Origin: Lysobacterales bacterium 15-68-25
GTDB lineage: Bacteria; Pseudomonadota; Gammaproteobacteria; Xanthomonadales; Rhodanobacteraceae
DNA length: 64,000 nucleotides
Direction: 5' to 3'
Assembly: GCA_002279065.1 (NCBI GenBank)
Contig: NCKB01000011.1
Coordinates: 62,001-126,000, forward strand
Position 1 is the stretch's first letter; each line of letters opens with the position of its first letter. The position numbers were made by a program, and so were the translations under genes. A model generated the notes under the pieces. The model worked only from the letters and a program-made list of their open reading frames with translations, had not been told where the DNA came from and did no database searches. Shown here one piece after another: positions 52,182 to 60,666 of this stretch.

Positions 52182-53233
52182 GCGATACCCCACCGTCCCA
52201 GGCCGTCTACGACACCCGCGCCGCGGACCCCGGGCGTGACGGTGAGGCGATCATGGCGGTCTGGCGGGCAGGCCAGCTTGGCCATGCGCAGGAGCACGCG
52301 CCCAAGTACGCCTGGTTCTATCGTCAGTGCCCATTTGGCGCACCGCTGGTACGCCTGCTCCATCACGCGCCCGATGATGCCGTCGTCGGCACCTGTGCGG
52401 CGGGTCCGCGCCGCATGGTGGCCAGCGGCAAGGTGCTCGACGCCGGGGTGCTGGTGGACATCGCGGTCACGCCGAGGCACCGCAGCCTGGGTCCGGCGAT
52501 GATCATGCAGGCCTCGCTGATCGAGGCATCGCTGGAACGATTCGACCTGCTGTACGGCTTTCCCAACGCCAAGTCGCTGCCGGTGGTGAAACGGCTGGGT
52601 TACAGCGTGCTGGGCGAGATGCTGCGCCAGGCCCGTGTGCTGCGCAGTCGCCGCTACCTGGCCCGGCGCCTGCCCGCACCGCTGGCCACGCTGGTCGCCT
52701 GGCCGGTCGACATGGCGGTGTCGCTGTGGCTGTCCGCACGCCGGTTGCGTGCGTGGGGGGTGCGCAGCGAATGGGCGGACCGGGCCGACGAACGCATGGA
52801 CACCCTGTGGCGGAGCTCGGCCCCGGGCGACACGGCGCTGGCGGTGCGTGACGCGGCCTTTCTGCGCTGGCGCTTCGACGCCTGCCCGCTGGTGTCCACG
52901 CGCTACCTGCTGGTCTCCGATCGCGGCGGCATGCTGCTGGCCTGGTTCGCCTGCGAGGTGGCCGACGGCATGCTGCATGTCCGCGACTTCTGGTCGGCCG
53001 GCGCGGTCCACGGCCTGCCGCGGGCGTATCTCGACGTCCTGCTGGCGGCTGCCTGGCGGGAAGGGCATGCCGCCGTCTCGGTCGAGTGCCTGGGCAGCAA
53101 GGACTGCCAGGACGCCTGGCGCGCGGCGGGGTTTCACGAGCGGGGACGCCGCCCGGTGATCGGTCGCTGGCAGCGGCATGCCGTGCCGGCGCCGGGGGCG
53201 ATCCACCTGACCTCGGCCGACGAGGACCAGTAG
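52178..53233 (+). CDS. GNAT-superfamily acyltransferase-like protein, 351 aa
   Basis: A 351-residue cytoplasmic protein resembling double-GNAT or FemX-like acyltransferases. The first half has the GNAT beta-alpha order with VDIAVTPRHRSLGPAMIMQASLI, the CoA-binding loop region, and YGFPNAKSLPVVKRLGYSVLGE. The second half has a RWRFDACPLVSTRYLLVSDRGG repeat. It is translationally coupled to the NadE-like gene (ATGA) and ends the operon. A role in the final N-acylation is inferred from context. Confidence 0.72.
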   Translation: MSDTPPSQAVYDTRAADPGRDGEAIMAVWRAGQLGHAQEHAPKYAWFYRQCPFGAPLVRLLHHAPDDAVVGTCAAGPRRMVASGKVLDAGVLVDIAVTPRHRSLGPAMIMQASLIEASLERFDLLYGFPNAKSLPVVKRLGYSVLGEMLRQARVLRSRRYLARRLPAPLATLVAWPVDMAVSLWLSARRLRAWGVRSEWADRADERMDTLWRSSAPGDTALAVRDAAFLRWRFDACPLVSTRYLLVSDRGGMLLAWFACEVADGMLHVRDFWSAGAVHGLPRAYLDVLLAAAWREGHAAVSVECLGSKDCQDAWRAAGFHERGRRPVIGRWQRHAVPAPGAIHLTSADEDQ

Positions 53234-53244
53234 CCGGCCAGCGC

Positions 53245-54219
53245 TCAGGCGGTGAGCATGCCCTCGTCGCGCATCCAGGCCAGCGTGTCGGCGAGCAGGG
53301 CATCGAGCGGTGTTTCCACGTAGTCGAGCTCGCGCCGCGCCTTGGACGAATCCACCCGCAGGTGGTGCGAGGTGAGTGCCGCGCCCTCGGGGGTCACGTC
53401 CGGCTCGCGCCTGCTGAAGCGCGAGACCGCGTTCAGCACCTGCGCGTAAGCCATCAGCGCCCAGGCCGGGGTGGCGCCACGCGGCGTGCGCCGGCCCAGC
53501 GCCGCGCCGACGCGGTGCACGAAATCGACGAAGCTGGCCTGCTCGCCGCCGAGCAGATAGCGCTCGCCATGGCGCTGGCGTTGCCAGGCCCGCAACTGGG
53601 CACGGGCGATCTCCCGCACGTCGGCGAAAGCGCCGATGCCCGGCGGGATGCCGGGCAGCTTCTGTGCATCGACCAGGCGGATCAGCCGCGACCAGTTGTG
53701 GCGGTCACCCGGGCCGAGGATGTGCGAAGGGTTGAACACGATCCACGGCAATGCACTGCTGCGCACCGCCTGCTCGGCGAGGTACTTGGTGCGCTCGTAG
53801 TTGATCCAGCTGTCGCCGCCGCGTTGCGGCGTGGCCTCGCTCATCGTGCCGTGCACGAGGTGCGAATACGCGGACACCGAGGAGGTATGCAGGAAGGCGC
53901 CGACGCCGGCGCGTTCGGCGGCCGCCAGCAGGTGCCGGGTGCCGTCGACGTTGGCGGTGGTCTGGCGGGCGGCGTGACCCTTCCACATGCTGGTGTCGGC
54001 GGCGGCGTGGAATACCGCCTCGCAGCCGGCGAGGGCGGCGTCGAGCGAGGCCGGGTCGCCGAGGTCGGCGCGCACCGGCTGGCCGCCCAGCGCGGCGATG
54101 GCCGCGTCGGACGCCTCGCGACGCGACAGCGCGCGCACCAGGTGGCCGGCGTCGACCAGCTCGCGCAGCAGGTGGCCGCCGAGGAAGCCGCTGGCACCGG
54201 TGAGGAACACCGTGCTCAT
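53245..54219 (-). CDS. NAD-dependent epimerase/dehydratase (extended SDR)
   Basis: A 324-residue extended SDR. Rossmann motif TGASGFLGGHLL is at residues 7-18. Catalytic Y and K are in NYERTKYLAEQ (YxxxK), with HTSSVSAYS supplying the Ser. The layout resembles dihydroflavonol-4-reductase/3-beta-HSD-like enzymes acting on ketones or nucleotide sugars. It converges on the GNAT gene with an 11-bp gap and lies 138 bp behind the ATP-grasp-like gene. It could serve either operon. Confidence 0.86.
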   Translation of the reverse strand: MSTVFLTGASGFLGGHLLRELVDAGHLVRALSRREASDAAIAALGGQPVRADLGDPASLDAALAGCEAVFHAAADTSMWKGHAARQTTANVDGTRHLLAAAERAGVGAFLHTSSVSAYSHLVHGTMSEATPQRGGDSWINYERTKYLAEQAVRSSALPWIVFNPSHILGPGDRHNWSRLIRLVDAQKLPGIPPGIGAFADVREIARAQLRAWQRQRHGERYLLGGEQASFVDFVHRVGAALGRRTPRGATPAWALMAYAQVLNAVSRFSRREPDVTPEGAALTSHHLRVDSSKARRELDYVETPLDALLADTLAWMRDEGMLTA

Positions 54220-54357
54220 GCCGCGGCTCCGGCCGGACAGGGGAGGATGGGTGCGGACGTGGAATTCATGCAGCCGGATCCTTGCGGGGCGCGCCGAGCG
54301 GAGGCCGCCATTGTGACGGGCCGATGCGCGCGGCGACCAGCGGAACGCGCTGCGTGC

Positions 54358-55515
54358 TCATGCCGCAGCCGTGTCGAAGTACAGCATCGTCATGCCCTCG
54401 CCCGGCACGGTCTGGCGGCCGCTGAGCGTGGCGATGCCGTTGGTGGACAGGCGCAGGATCCACGCCATCACCCACGGTGGCCGGTCGTCGGCCAGGCCGA
54501 GCATGCAGCGCACTTCACCGAACAGTGGCTTGCCGGTGTCCGGGTGGGTGCCGATCGGCGTCTGGCGGAAGCGGTTCTGCACGATCCACTGGCGCGGCGT
54601 GGGCAGGGCGGCGAGCTGCTCCGCGGTCGGCGCCAGTAGCAGGCCGCTGCCGGAATGGCCACCGACCGCCTTGGCCACCCAGGCGTCGGCAGCCTGCCAG
54701 CCGTTGGCGCGCAGCGGACTGGCCTCGATCCAGTGGCAGGCCTCGTGCTCGGCCAGCGCCACGTCCGCCAGGCTGCCCTTGTGGATGCCTTCGTACCAGG
54801 CCGGATGGCTGTGCCAGCTCACCTTGTCGGCGGCGATCAACGTGGCCTCGGCGCGACGGCGCTCGAACCGGTCCAGGTCGGACAGGATCAAGCGATTCCA
54901 CACGTGCCCGAAGTGGCGTGCCGTACCCGGGTGATAGAGCAGGCCGTGCGCGGGCATCAGCTCGCTCCAGTCGTGCACGGCCACCTGCCACCAGTGGCGC
55001 GCGGCGTCGAGGTCGGGCCAGGTCGGTCGCTCGCGCGGCCGGTCCTCGATCAGCACCGTGGCCGGCTTCGGTGCGACCCAGCCGCGCAGGTGCTCGGCCC
55101 AGGCGATGCCGTGCGGTGCCGGGTCGTGTGGCAGCCAGTGGCGGTCCAGCCCGTGCAGGCGGCGCTGCGCCTGGTGCAGCGTGTGGAAGGTCGGCAACAT
55201 CGAGGTGAACGCCTGGATCTCCACCCAGGCCAGCTCGAACGGCTGCTGCGGACTCTCGACGAAGGCGAGGTCCAGCGCCAGCACGTCCGCCCTGGCGCCG
55301 TGCCAGTGCGGGCGCGGTGCCGCCAGTTGCGGGCCGAGCGCGTCGACCAGATGGGCGACCTTGGCCTTGAGCGCGGCCTGCAGGGCGCGGTTGCCGGTGG
55401 CGTAGTGGTCGGACATCTGGCTCTGCGGCAGGTGCGGCGCGCGCACGTCCGCCAGGGCCTGGCGCAACGGCTCGGCGCCCAACCGGTGCAGGGCGATCTG
55501 CGGATGCGGGCTCAT
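54358..55515 (-). CDS. ATP-grasp-like protein coupled to GCS2 ligase
   Basis: A 385-residue cytoplasmic protein with features of an ATP-grasp ligase. A basic, Gly-rich loop is in AWVAKAVGGHSGSGLLL, a following strand in RQWIVQNRF, an E-x-R pair in GEVRCMLG, and a metal-binding Asn in LSTNGIATLSG. The N-terminal 200 residues (VLALDLAFVESPQQPFELAWVEIQ) do not match a family I can name. The start ATG overlaps the stop of the GCS2 gene by 4 bp. A GCS2-type ligase plus ATP-grasp pair makes successive peptide-like bonds in glutathione synthesis, so this pair may build a gamma-glutamyl or related conjugate. Assignment is moderate. Confidence 0.6.
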   Translation of the reverse strand: MSPHPQIALHRLGAEPLRQALADVRAPHLPQSQMSDHYATGNRALQAALKAKVAHLVDALGPQLAAPRPHWHGARADVLALDLAFVESPQQPFELAWVEIQAFTSMLPTFHTLHQAQRRLHGLDRHWLPHDPAPHGIAWAEHLRGWVAPKPATVLIEDRPRERPTWPDLDAARHWWQVAVHDWSELMPAHGLLYHPGTARHFGHVWNRLILSDLDRFERRRAEATLIAADKVSWHSHPAWYEGIHKGSLADVALAEHEACHWIEASPLRANGWQAADAWVAKAVGGHSGSGLLLAPTAEQLAALPTPRQWIVQNRFRQTPIGTHPDTGKPLFGEVRCMLGLADDRPPWVMAWILRLSTNGIATLSGRQTVPGEGMTMLYFDTAAA

Positions 55516-56639
55516 GACCAGCCCTCCGCATGCGACAGCGCCATGGTGTCGTCCTCGCCCTGCGCGATCATCCAGGCCAGGGTGCTGGACCAGCGCTCGT
55601 CGCCCTGCACGCGGACACGCAGTCGATCGGCGAAGGTGCCTGCGGCCAGCGCATCGGCCAGCTCGCGTTCCCAGAACTGCCGTTCGGCAGCATGCGCCGC
55701 GCGTGGCGCGATGCGCGACCACCAGCGCTCGAAGCGGGTTGCGGTGTCGAACACTTCCTCGCGGTCCCAGTCGATCCAGCGCGCGGCCAGGCCGTGGCGA
55801 CGGGCGCGCCACTTGTTCTCGTCGATGCAGGCGCGTTCCCAGGGTGGCCCGGCGCGACCGTGACGAAGCTCGATCTCCAGCGTCTCGGCCTCCCACTTCA
55901 GCAGGGTGGCGATCAGGCCGATGCGCGCCAGCTCCGGGTGGGTGTCCATGATGCGCACTTCCAGCGTGCCGTAGCGGTGGTGCAGGCGCAGGTCCTGCCA
56001 CAGGCCCTGCTCCGGACCGATGCAGCCGGTACGGCGCAGGCGCTGCACGTGTGCCTGGTAGTCGGTTTCGCCGGCCCAGACCTCGGGCGTGCCCATGCGC
56101 GGATAGCGGTCGAGCAGACTGTGCCGCCAGGACTGCAGGCCGGTATCGCGTCCCTCGAAGAACGGCGAGCTGGCCGACAGCGCCAGCACCTCGGGCAGCA
56201 CGTGGCGCAACCGGTTCATGATCGCCATGCGCGGCACGCCCGGCTCGAAGCCCAGGTGCAGGTGCATGCCGAAGCTGAAGGCGCTGCGGGCGATATCCTG
56301 ATACTCGGCCACCAGTGCGGTGTAGTGTGGGAAGTCCGCCCCCAGGTGCATGGCCTGCTCCTGCCAGCGTGCGGTGGGATGCACGCCGGCGATCAGGATC
56401 TGCTGTCCCTGCAGCGCGGCGCGATGGCGCGCCTGCCCGCGCAGCGTGGACAGGGCCGCGACCAGGTCCGGCACGCTGGCGCAGACGCGGGTCTTCAGCT
56501 CGATCACGCAGCGGTGGATCTCGCGGTCCAGCGCGCCCTCGCCGCGTAGTCCCCCCAGCTCTCCGGTGAAGTCGTGCGGCACCAGTTCGCCGCGCGCATC
56601 CACTACCTGGACTTCCTCTTCCAGACCCAAAGTGATCAT
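55512..56639 (-). CDS. GCS2-family carboxylate-amine ligase (YbdK-like)
   Basis: A 375-residue glutamate-cysteine ligase family 2 enzyme. It opens MITLGLEEEVQVVD, with the metal/ATP-binding acidic cluster. FGMHLHLGFEPG and TLEVRIMDTHPELARIGLIATL are signature segments, and CIDENKWRARRHGL closes the active site. YbdK-type enzymes have weak gamma-glutamylcysteine ligase activity, and many homologues sit in conjugate-forming clusters. AGGAGGAG precedes the ATG, a very strong site. Translationally coupled to the ATP-grasp-like gene. Confidence 0.88.
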   Translation of the reverse strand: MITLGLEEEVQVVDARGELVPHDFTGELGGLRGEGALDREIHRCVIELKTRVCASVPDLVAALSTLRGQARHRAALQGQQILIAGVHPTARWQEQAMHLGADFPHYTALVAEYQDIARSAFSFGMHLHLGFEPGVPRMAIMNRLRHVLPEVLALSASSPFFEGRDTGLQSWRHSLLDRYPRMGTPEVWAGETDYQAHVQRLRRTGCIGPEQGLWQDLRLHHRYGTLEVRIMDTHPELARIGLIATLLKWEAETLEIELRHGRAGPPWERACIDENKWRARRHGLAARWIDWDREEVFDTATRFERWWSRIAPRAAHAAERQFWERELADALAAGTFADRLRVRVQGDERWSSTLAWMIAQGEDDTMALSHAEGWS

Positions 56640-56745
56640 GACGCTCCTCCTGTTTTGGAAAAGCGCATCAGACACCTTTGCACGGGTCGGCGTCGCGGTC
56701 TCCGTCATGCGGTGCCGCGGCAGTCCCTGCGGTCGGGACGGTTTC

Positions 56746-56773
56746 GGCCGTCTGGACGGCCGGTTACGACCGG
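56746..56773 (-). terminator. Adjacent hairpins after the TrxR-like gene
   Basis: GGCCGTC-TG-GACGGCC (56746-56761) runs into CCGGT-TACG-ACCGG, ending at the TrxR-like stop codon. There is no T run, so termination is uncertain; it may only separate this gene from the GCS2 gene. Confidence 0.25.
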
Positions 56774-58438
56774 TCAGGTCGCGTTGGCCGACCCCGCCGT
56801 GGCGCGCGCGGCGAGCCAGGCATGGATCTGCGCCACCACGGTGGCGCCCTCGCCGATGGCGCCACCCACGCGCTTGACCGACCCGGCGCGCACGTCGCCG
56901 ATGGCGAACACGCCCGGCCGGCTGGTGGCCAGCGGATAGGCGGGATCGCCACCGCAAAGCACGAAGCCGTTGCGGTCGGTGTCCAGCTCGCAGCTGTGCA
57001 GCCACCCGGTCGCCGGTTCGGCGCCGATGAACAGGAACACGTGGCGGATCGCCGCCCGCTCTTCCGTCTGGTCCGCGCGCCGGCGCCAGCGCACCGCCTG
57101 CAGGCCGCGGGCATCGCCCTCCAGACCCACCAGTTCGGTACCGGTCATCAGCTCGATCGCGGGATTCGCCTCGATGCGGTCGATCAGGTAGCGCGACATG
57201 GTGGCCGCCAGGCCGGGGCCACGCACCATCATTCTCACCCGACAGCCCTGGCCGGCCAGGTACACCGCGGCCTGTCCGGCCGAGTTGCCGCCGCCGACCA
57301 GCGCAACCTCCTGCCCCTGGCACAACTGCACCTCCATCGGCGAGGCCCAGTACCAGACGCCGCGACCTTCGAAGCGGTCGAGCTGCTCCAGCGGCGGGCG
57401 CCGGTAGCGGGCACCGCTGGCGATCACCACGGAGCGCGCGCACCAGCTGCGGCCGTCTCCGGTGTGCAGGCGGTGGATACCGTCGGCGGCCTCGCAGTCG
57501 AGCGATTCCACGCAGGCCGGAATCGCGATTTCCGCACCGAACTTCTGCGCCTGCACGAAGCCGCGCGCGGTCAGTGCCTGGCCGGTGATGCCGGTGGGAA
57601 AGCCGAAGTAGTTCTCGATGCGCGCGCTGGCACCGGCCTGGCCGCCGAAGCCGCGCGCGTCGAGCACCAGCACGGCGAGGCCCTCGGAAGCCGCGTACAC
57701 CGCCGCGGACAGGCCGGCCGGCCCGGCGCCGACCACGGCCACGTCGTAGACGCGGTCGGAGGCGGCCTCGCCGATCATGTCCAGCGCCCGTGCCACGGTC
57801 GCGTCGTCCGGGTTGCGCAGCAGCCGCCCGTCGGCCAGCAACAGCAGGGGCCAGCTGTCAGGACATTCGCGGTACGGAGCCACCAGCTCGGCCACCGCCG
57901 GATCCTCGTTCGGCGACAGCGCGCGAAACGGAAAGCCGTTGCGGCGGAGGAAATTGCCGATGCGCGCCCGGCCGCTGTCGTCCGGCTCGGCGATGAGCAG
58001 CGGGCCAGCCGCGCAGGACTCGATCAGGCTGGCCCGCCGCAGGATCAGCGCGCGCATCAGGCGTTCCCCGAGATCCGCTTCGGCCACGATCAGCCGGCGC
58101 AGCTGTCCGGGCGAGAGGAACACTGCCTCGACGTCTTCCGCGGCGGTGCCGTCGACCAGCGCGGGCTTGCCGCTCAGGCCGCTGACCTCGCCGATGAACT
58201 GGCCGGGATCGTGGTGGGCCACGTTCACCACGTGGCCGGTGCCGTCGTGCTGGTGGATGTCCACCGCGCCGGACAGCACCAGGATCAGCCCGATGTCGCG
58301 ATCCCCGGTCCGGAACAGCGCCTCGCCGGCGGCGTAGCGGCGGGGTTCGCCGAACTGCTGCATGCGCGCGACGTCGCCGCGATCCAGCACCGGGAACATC
58401 TGGTCGGCACGGCGCTGGGCCGTGGTGTTGCTGCCCAT
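56774..58438 (-). CDS. cNMP-binding / glutaredoxin-like / thioredoxin-reductase-like fusion
   Basis: A 554-residue cytoplasmic flavoprotein in three parts. Residues 15-120 are a cyclic-nucleotide-binding beta-barrel (GEALFRTGDRDIGLILVLSGAV, GQFIGEVSGLSGKPA). Residues about 145-225 look like a glutaredoxin-type fold without a CxxC. Residues 230-550 are a thioredoxin-reductase-like module with FAD motif VVGAGPAGLSAA, NAD motif LVGGGNSAGQAA and C-terminal FAIGDVRAG. The redox CATC box is replaced by ASPMEVQLC, so it cannot act as an ordinary thioredoxin reductase. GGGAGAC lies before the ATG. Possibly co-transcribed from yjjG. Confidence 0.85.
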   Translation of the reverse strand: MGSNTTAQRRADQMFPVLDRGDVARMQQFGEPRRYAAGEALFRTGDRDIGLILVLSGAVDIHQHDGTGHVVNVAHHDPGQFIGEVSGLSGKPALVDGTAAEDVEAVFLSPGQLRRLIVAEADLGERLMRALILRRASLIESCAAGPLLIAEPDDSGRARIGNFLRRNGFPFRALSPNEDPAVAELVAPYRECPDSWPLLLLADGRLLRNPDDATVARALDMIGEAASDRVYDVAVVGAGPAGLSAAVYAASEGLAVLVLDARGFGGQAGASARIENYFGFPTGITGQALTARGFVQAQKFGAEIAIPACVESLDCEAADGIHRLHTGDGRSWCARSVVIASGARYRRPPLEQLDRFEGRGVWYWASPMEVQLCQGQEVALVGGGNSAGQAAVYLAGQGCRVRMMVRGPGLAATMSRYLIDRIEANPAIELMTGTELVGLEGDARGLQAVRWRRRADQTEERAAIRHVFLFIGAEPATGWLHSCELDTDRNGFVLCGGDPAYPLATSRPGVFAIGDVRAGSVKRVGGAIGEGATVVAQIHAWLAARATAGSANAT

Positions 58439-58522
58439 GGTGGTGTCTCCCTGGCGCGAAGCGGCCAGGGGCGATCCTCGCACCGCCGGGGCACCGTTGC
58501 CACCGCGCCACGAGCGGCTGGA

Positions 58523-59197
58523 TCAGCCCAGCAGCAGCCGGTGCAGCTCGTCGAGCGAACGTACTTCGTGGTGGGGGGCGATGCCGTCCGGCACGACATG
58601 GCCGTGGACGTTGACCCAGCAGGTGACCAGGCCGGCGTCGAGCCCGCCGCGGATGTCCGAGTGCGGGTTGTCGCCCACCATCAGCACCTGCTCGCGCGAC
58701 GGCTGCCCCATCCGTTCCAGGGCGTGTTCGAAGATGCGCACGTCCGGCTTGGCCACGCCGACCTCCTCGGAGATCACCAGCAGATCGAAGCGGTCCGCCA
58801 GGCCGGTGCGACGCAGCCGGGCCCGCTGCAGTGCGGTGAAGCCGTTGGTGATCACGCCCATGCGCACGCGACCGGCCAGCGCATCGACCAGCGCGCGGGC
58901 ACCGGGCAGCAGGGTGCAGATCTCGGCCATGGCGAGCAGGAAGGATTCGTTGAGCTCGGTCGCCGGCACGCCCAGCCGGCGCGACCAGCCGTCGAAGCGG
59001 GTGGTCTGCAGCTCCGCCGCGCCGATGCGGCCCTCCTGGTAGGCCACCCACAGCGGCCTGTTGAGTTCCTGGTACTGCGCATAGTCGGCTTCGGTGAAGT
59101 CCACCGCGTGGTCGGCGAACATCCGGCGCAGGCCCTGGAACGCGTCGAAGTGGAATAGCGTGTCATCGGCGTCGAAGAGGATCCAGCGGTAGTTCAA
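58523..59197 (-). CDS. yjjG: YjjG-type HAD pyrimidine 5'-nucleotidase
   Basis: A HAD-superfamily house-cleaning phosphatase, very similar in pattern to E. coli YjjG (225 aa). Motif I is FDADDTLFHFDAFQGL, motif II is GVITNGFTALQ, the Lys is in ISEEVGVAKPD, and motif IV is MVGDNPHSDIRGG. MAEICTLLPGA and NRPLWVAYQ are also shared. It hydrolyses dUMP, dTMP and non-canonical pyrimidine nucleotides. I start it at TTG (LNYRWILFDAD; 224 aa) to match family length. A GTG ten codons upstream (59227) is the alternative. 84 bp ahead of the TrxR-like gene. Confidence 0.9.
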   Translation of the reverse strand: MNYRWILFDADDTLFHFDAFQGLRRMFADHAVDFTEADYAQYQELNRPLWVAYQEGRIGAAELQTTRFDGWSRRLGVPATELNESFLLAMAEICTLLPGARALVDALAGRVRMGVITNGFTALQRARLRRTGLADRFDLLVISEEVGVAKPDVRIFEHALERMGQPSREQVLMVGDNPHSDIRGGLDAGLVTCWVNVHGHVVPDGIAPHHEVRSLDELHRLLLG

Positions 59198-59227
59198 GGG
59201 CGTACGGTCCGTAGGAGAGCGCACCAC

Positions 59228-59819
59228 GATACCCGTCCGTCGCCGCCCGTGCGCCGCCGCTGCCGTTTCAGTCGGTGTGAGACGGCGTGAAGACGACGCG
59301 TTCCGTGTCGCCTGGGGCGGCCCGCGTGATGGCGGTCGCCGCGTCGGAACGTCGGCAGTCGGGACAGCGAGACGTTGGCGCGCGGGGGAGCCGTCGCCCG
59401 TACGGAGCGGGCCGGCATCTACTTCCCCGAAACGTTTCCGCTCCCTGTCGTGGCGGGCTGCACTCGCTTGCGGCAGCGTCTTGCGTTATCCATGCTTGCT
59501 TGCCCGTAGGGCCGCAGGGAGGCAGCGCACCATGTCTGATCGGCTAGCCGGCACGGGTGTCACGACGCCCGCCCCGGGTCGCACCGGACGACCGGGTATC
59601 ACCACGACTGGATCCCCGTGCGGGGTCCGTCACGGCCGGCTTGCCGGCCCCTCGCAACCATCCCCCTCGTGAGACGGCTTCTCTAGTTCCGGCCCGCCCG
59701 TGCCGGGCGCCGGGGCCACGCATTCCGGGATCGCCGCTGCCCGATCTCCGGATACCCGGCGCCGATGGCGCCGGTCCAGCCGGCAGCCATCGTCCGTCAC
59801 AAGCACCGAGGAATTCCCC
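59228..59819. other. 592-bp intergenic region upstream of undA
   Basis: No well-supported gene. It holds the divergent promoters of yjjG and the UndA homologue, a CCGGC-TTG-CCGGC hairpin near 59635, and a short open frame with a good ribosome binding site (59532-59672) listed separately. Confidence 0.5.
59532..59672 (+). CDS. Possible 46-aa small ORF upstream of undA
   Basis: An ATG with AGGGAGG nine bases upstream opens a 46-codon frame rich in Thr, Gly, Pro and Ser, with one Cys. It begins MSDRLAGTGVTTP. There is no signal peptide or membrane segment. It could be a leader ORF controlling the next gene, or simply chance in GC-rich DNA. Only the start context supports it. Confidence 0.2.
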   Translation: MSDRLAGTGVTTPAPGRTGRPGITTTGSPCGVRHGRLAGPSQPSPS

Positions 59820-60596
59820 ATGAACAAGCATTTCGAACGCACCGGCCCGCTCACCGAGTTGTCCAGCTACCCCGCCTGGGCGCAGGACATGATCGCCGAC
59901 TGCGAGAGCACCAAGGCCCGCGTTCTCGACCACGAGATCTGGAAGCTGATGATGGACCTTCGCCTGGACGAGGAGTCCACGGCCAACTTCATGATGGGTC
60001 TGTGGCCCTTCATCGAGCGCTTCCCCAGTTTCATGGCACTGAGCCTGCTCAAGACCCGCTACGGCCGCAGCCCCGGCGACAACCTCGCCCGCCGCTGGCT
60101 GGTGCGCAACATCCGGGTGGAGCAGAACCACGCCGAGTACTGGATCCACTGGTCCGAGGGGGCCGGTGTCTCGCGCGAACGCCTGCTCGGGGAGGCGCCG
60201 CCGCACGGTACCGACGGCCTCACCCGCTGGTGCGAGGACATCTGCGCCCGCGGCAGCCTGGCGGCCGGCATCGTGGCGACCAACTACGCGATCGAGGGGG
60301 TGACCGGGGAATGGTCGCAGATGATCTACGACAGCACGAAGTACCGGGAAAGCTTTGATACTTCGGTAAGAACTTCCGCGCTAAAGTGGTTGCACCTTCA
60401 TGCCGCTTATGACGACACTCACCCGTGGGAAGCGCTGGAGATTGTCTGCACGCTGATGGGAACGGACCCTTCGGCCGACGACGTGGCGCACCTGGGCGAG
60501 TGCATCAAGCGAAGCTACACCAGCATGATCCTGTTGGGGGACCGGTGCATCCAGAACTGTCCGGACCGTTTGTTGCTGAGCGAGGCCGCGGCCTAA
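59820..60596 (+). CDS. undA: UndA homologue: haem-oxygenase-like diiron oxidase forming 1-alkenes
   Basis: A 258-residue cytoplasmic protein closely matching the Pseudomonas UndA pattern, which converts lauric acid to 1-undecene and CO2 with O2. Metal ligands fall where expected: E101 and H104 in RVEQNHAEYW, E159 in NYAIEGVTGEW, then H194, D198 and H201 in HAAYDDTHPWEAL. The N-terminal FERTGPLTELSSYPAW is also shared. Length fits (UndA is about 260 aa). AGGAA lies before the ATG. It is monocistronic or followed 70 bp later by a GGDEF-EAL gene. Volatile medium-chain alkene production is inferred from conserved residues. Confidence 0.85.
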   Translation: MNKHFERTGPLTELSSYPAWAQDMIADCESTKARVLDHEIWKLMMDLRLDEESTANFMMGLWPFIERFPSFMALSLLKTRYGRSPGDNLARRWLVRNIRVEQNHAEYWIHWSEGAGVSRERLLGEAPPHGTDGLTRWCEDICARGSLAAGIVATNYAIEGVTGEWSQMIYDSTKYRESFDTSVRTSALKWLHLHAAYDDTHPWEALEIVCTLMGTDPSADDVAHLGECIKRSYTSMILLGDRCIQNCPDRLLLSEAAA

Positions 60597-60666
60597 GGGA
60601 TTGTCGCGGAACGAAAAACCAGGGGGCGGGCGCCGGGTGCGGCGCCCCTCGGCGTAAAGGCATGCG

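Noticed and set aside
56678-59158. 826-codon plus-strand open frame opposite the TrxR-like and YjjG genes
   Set aside because: Shadow of two clear minus-strand genes; the translation is His/Gln/Arg-rich with no domain.
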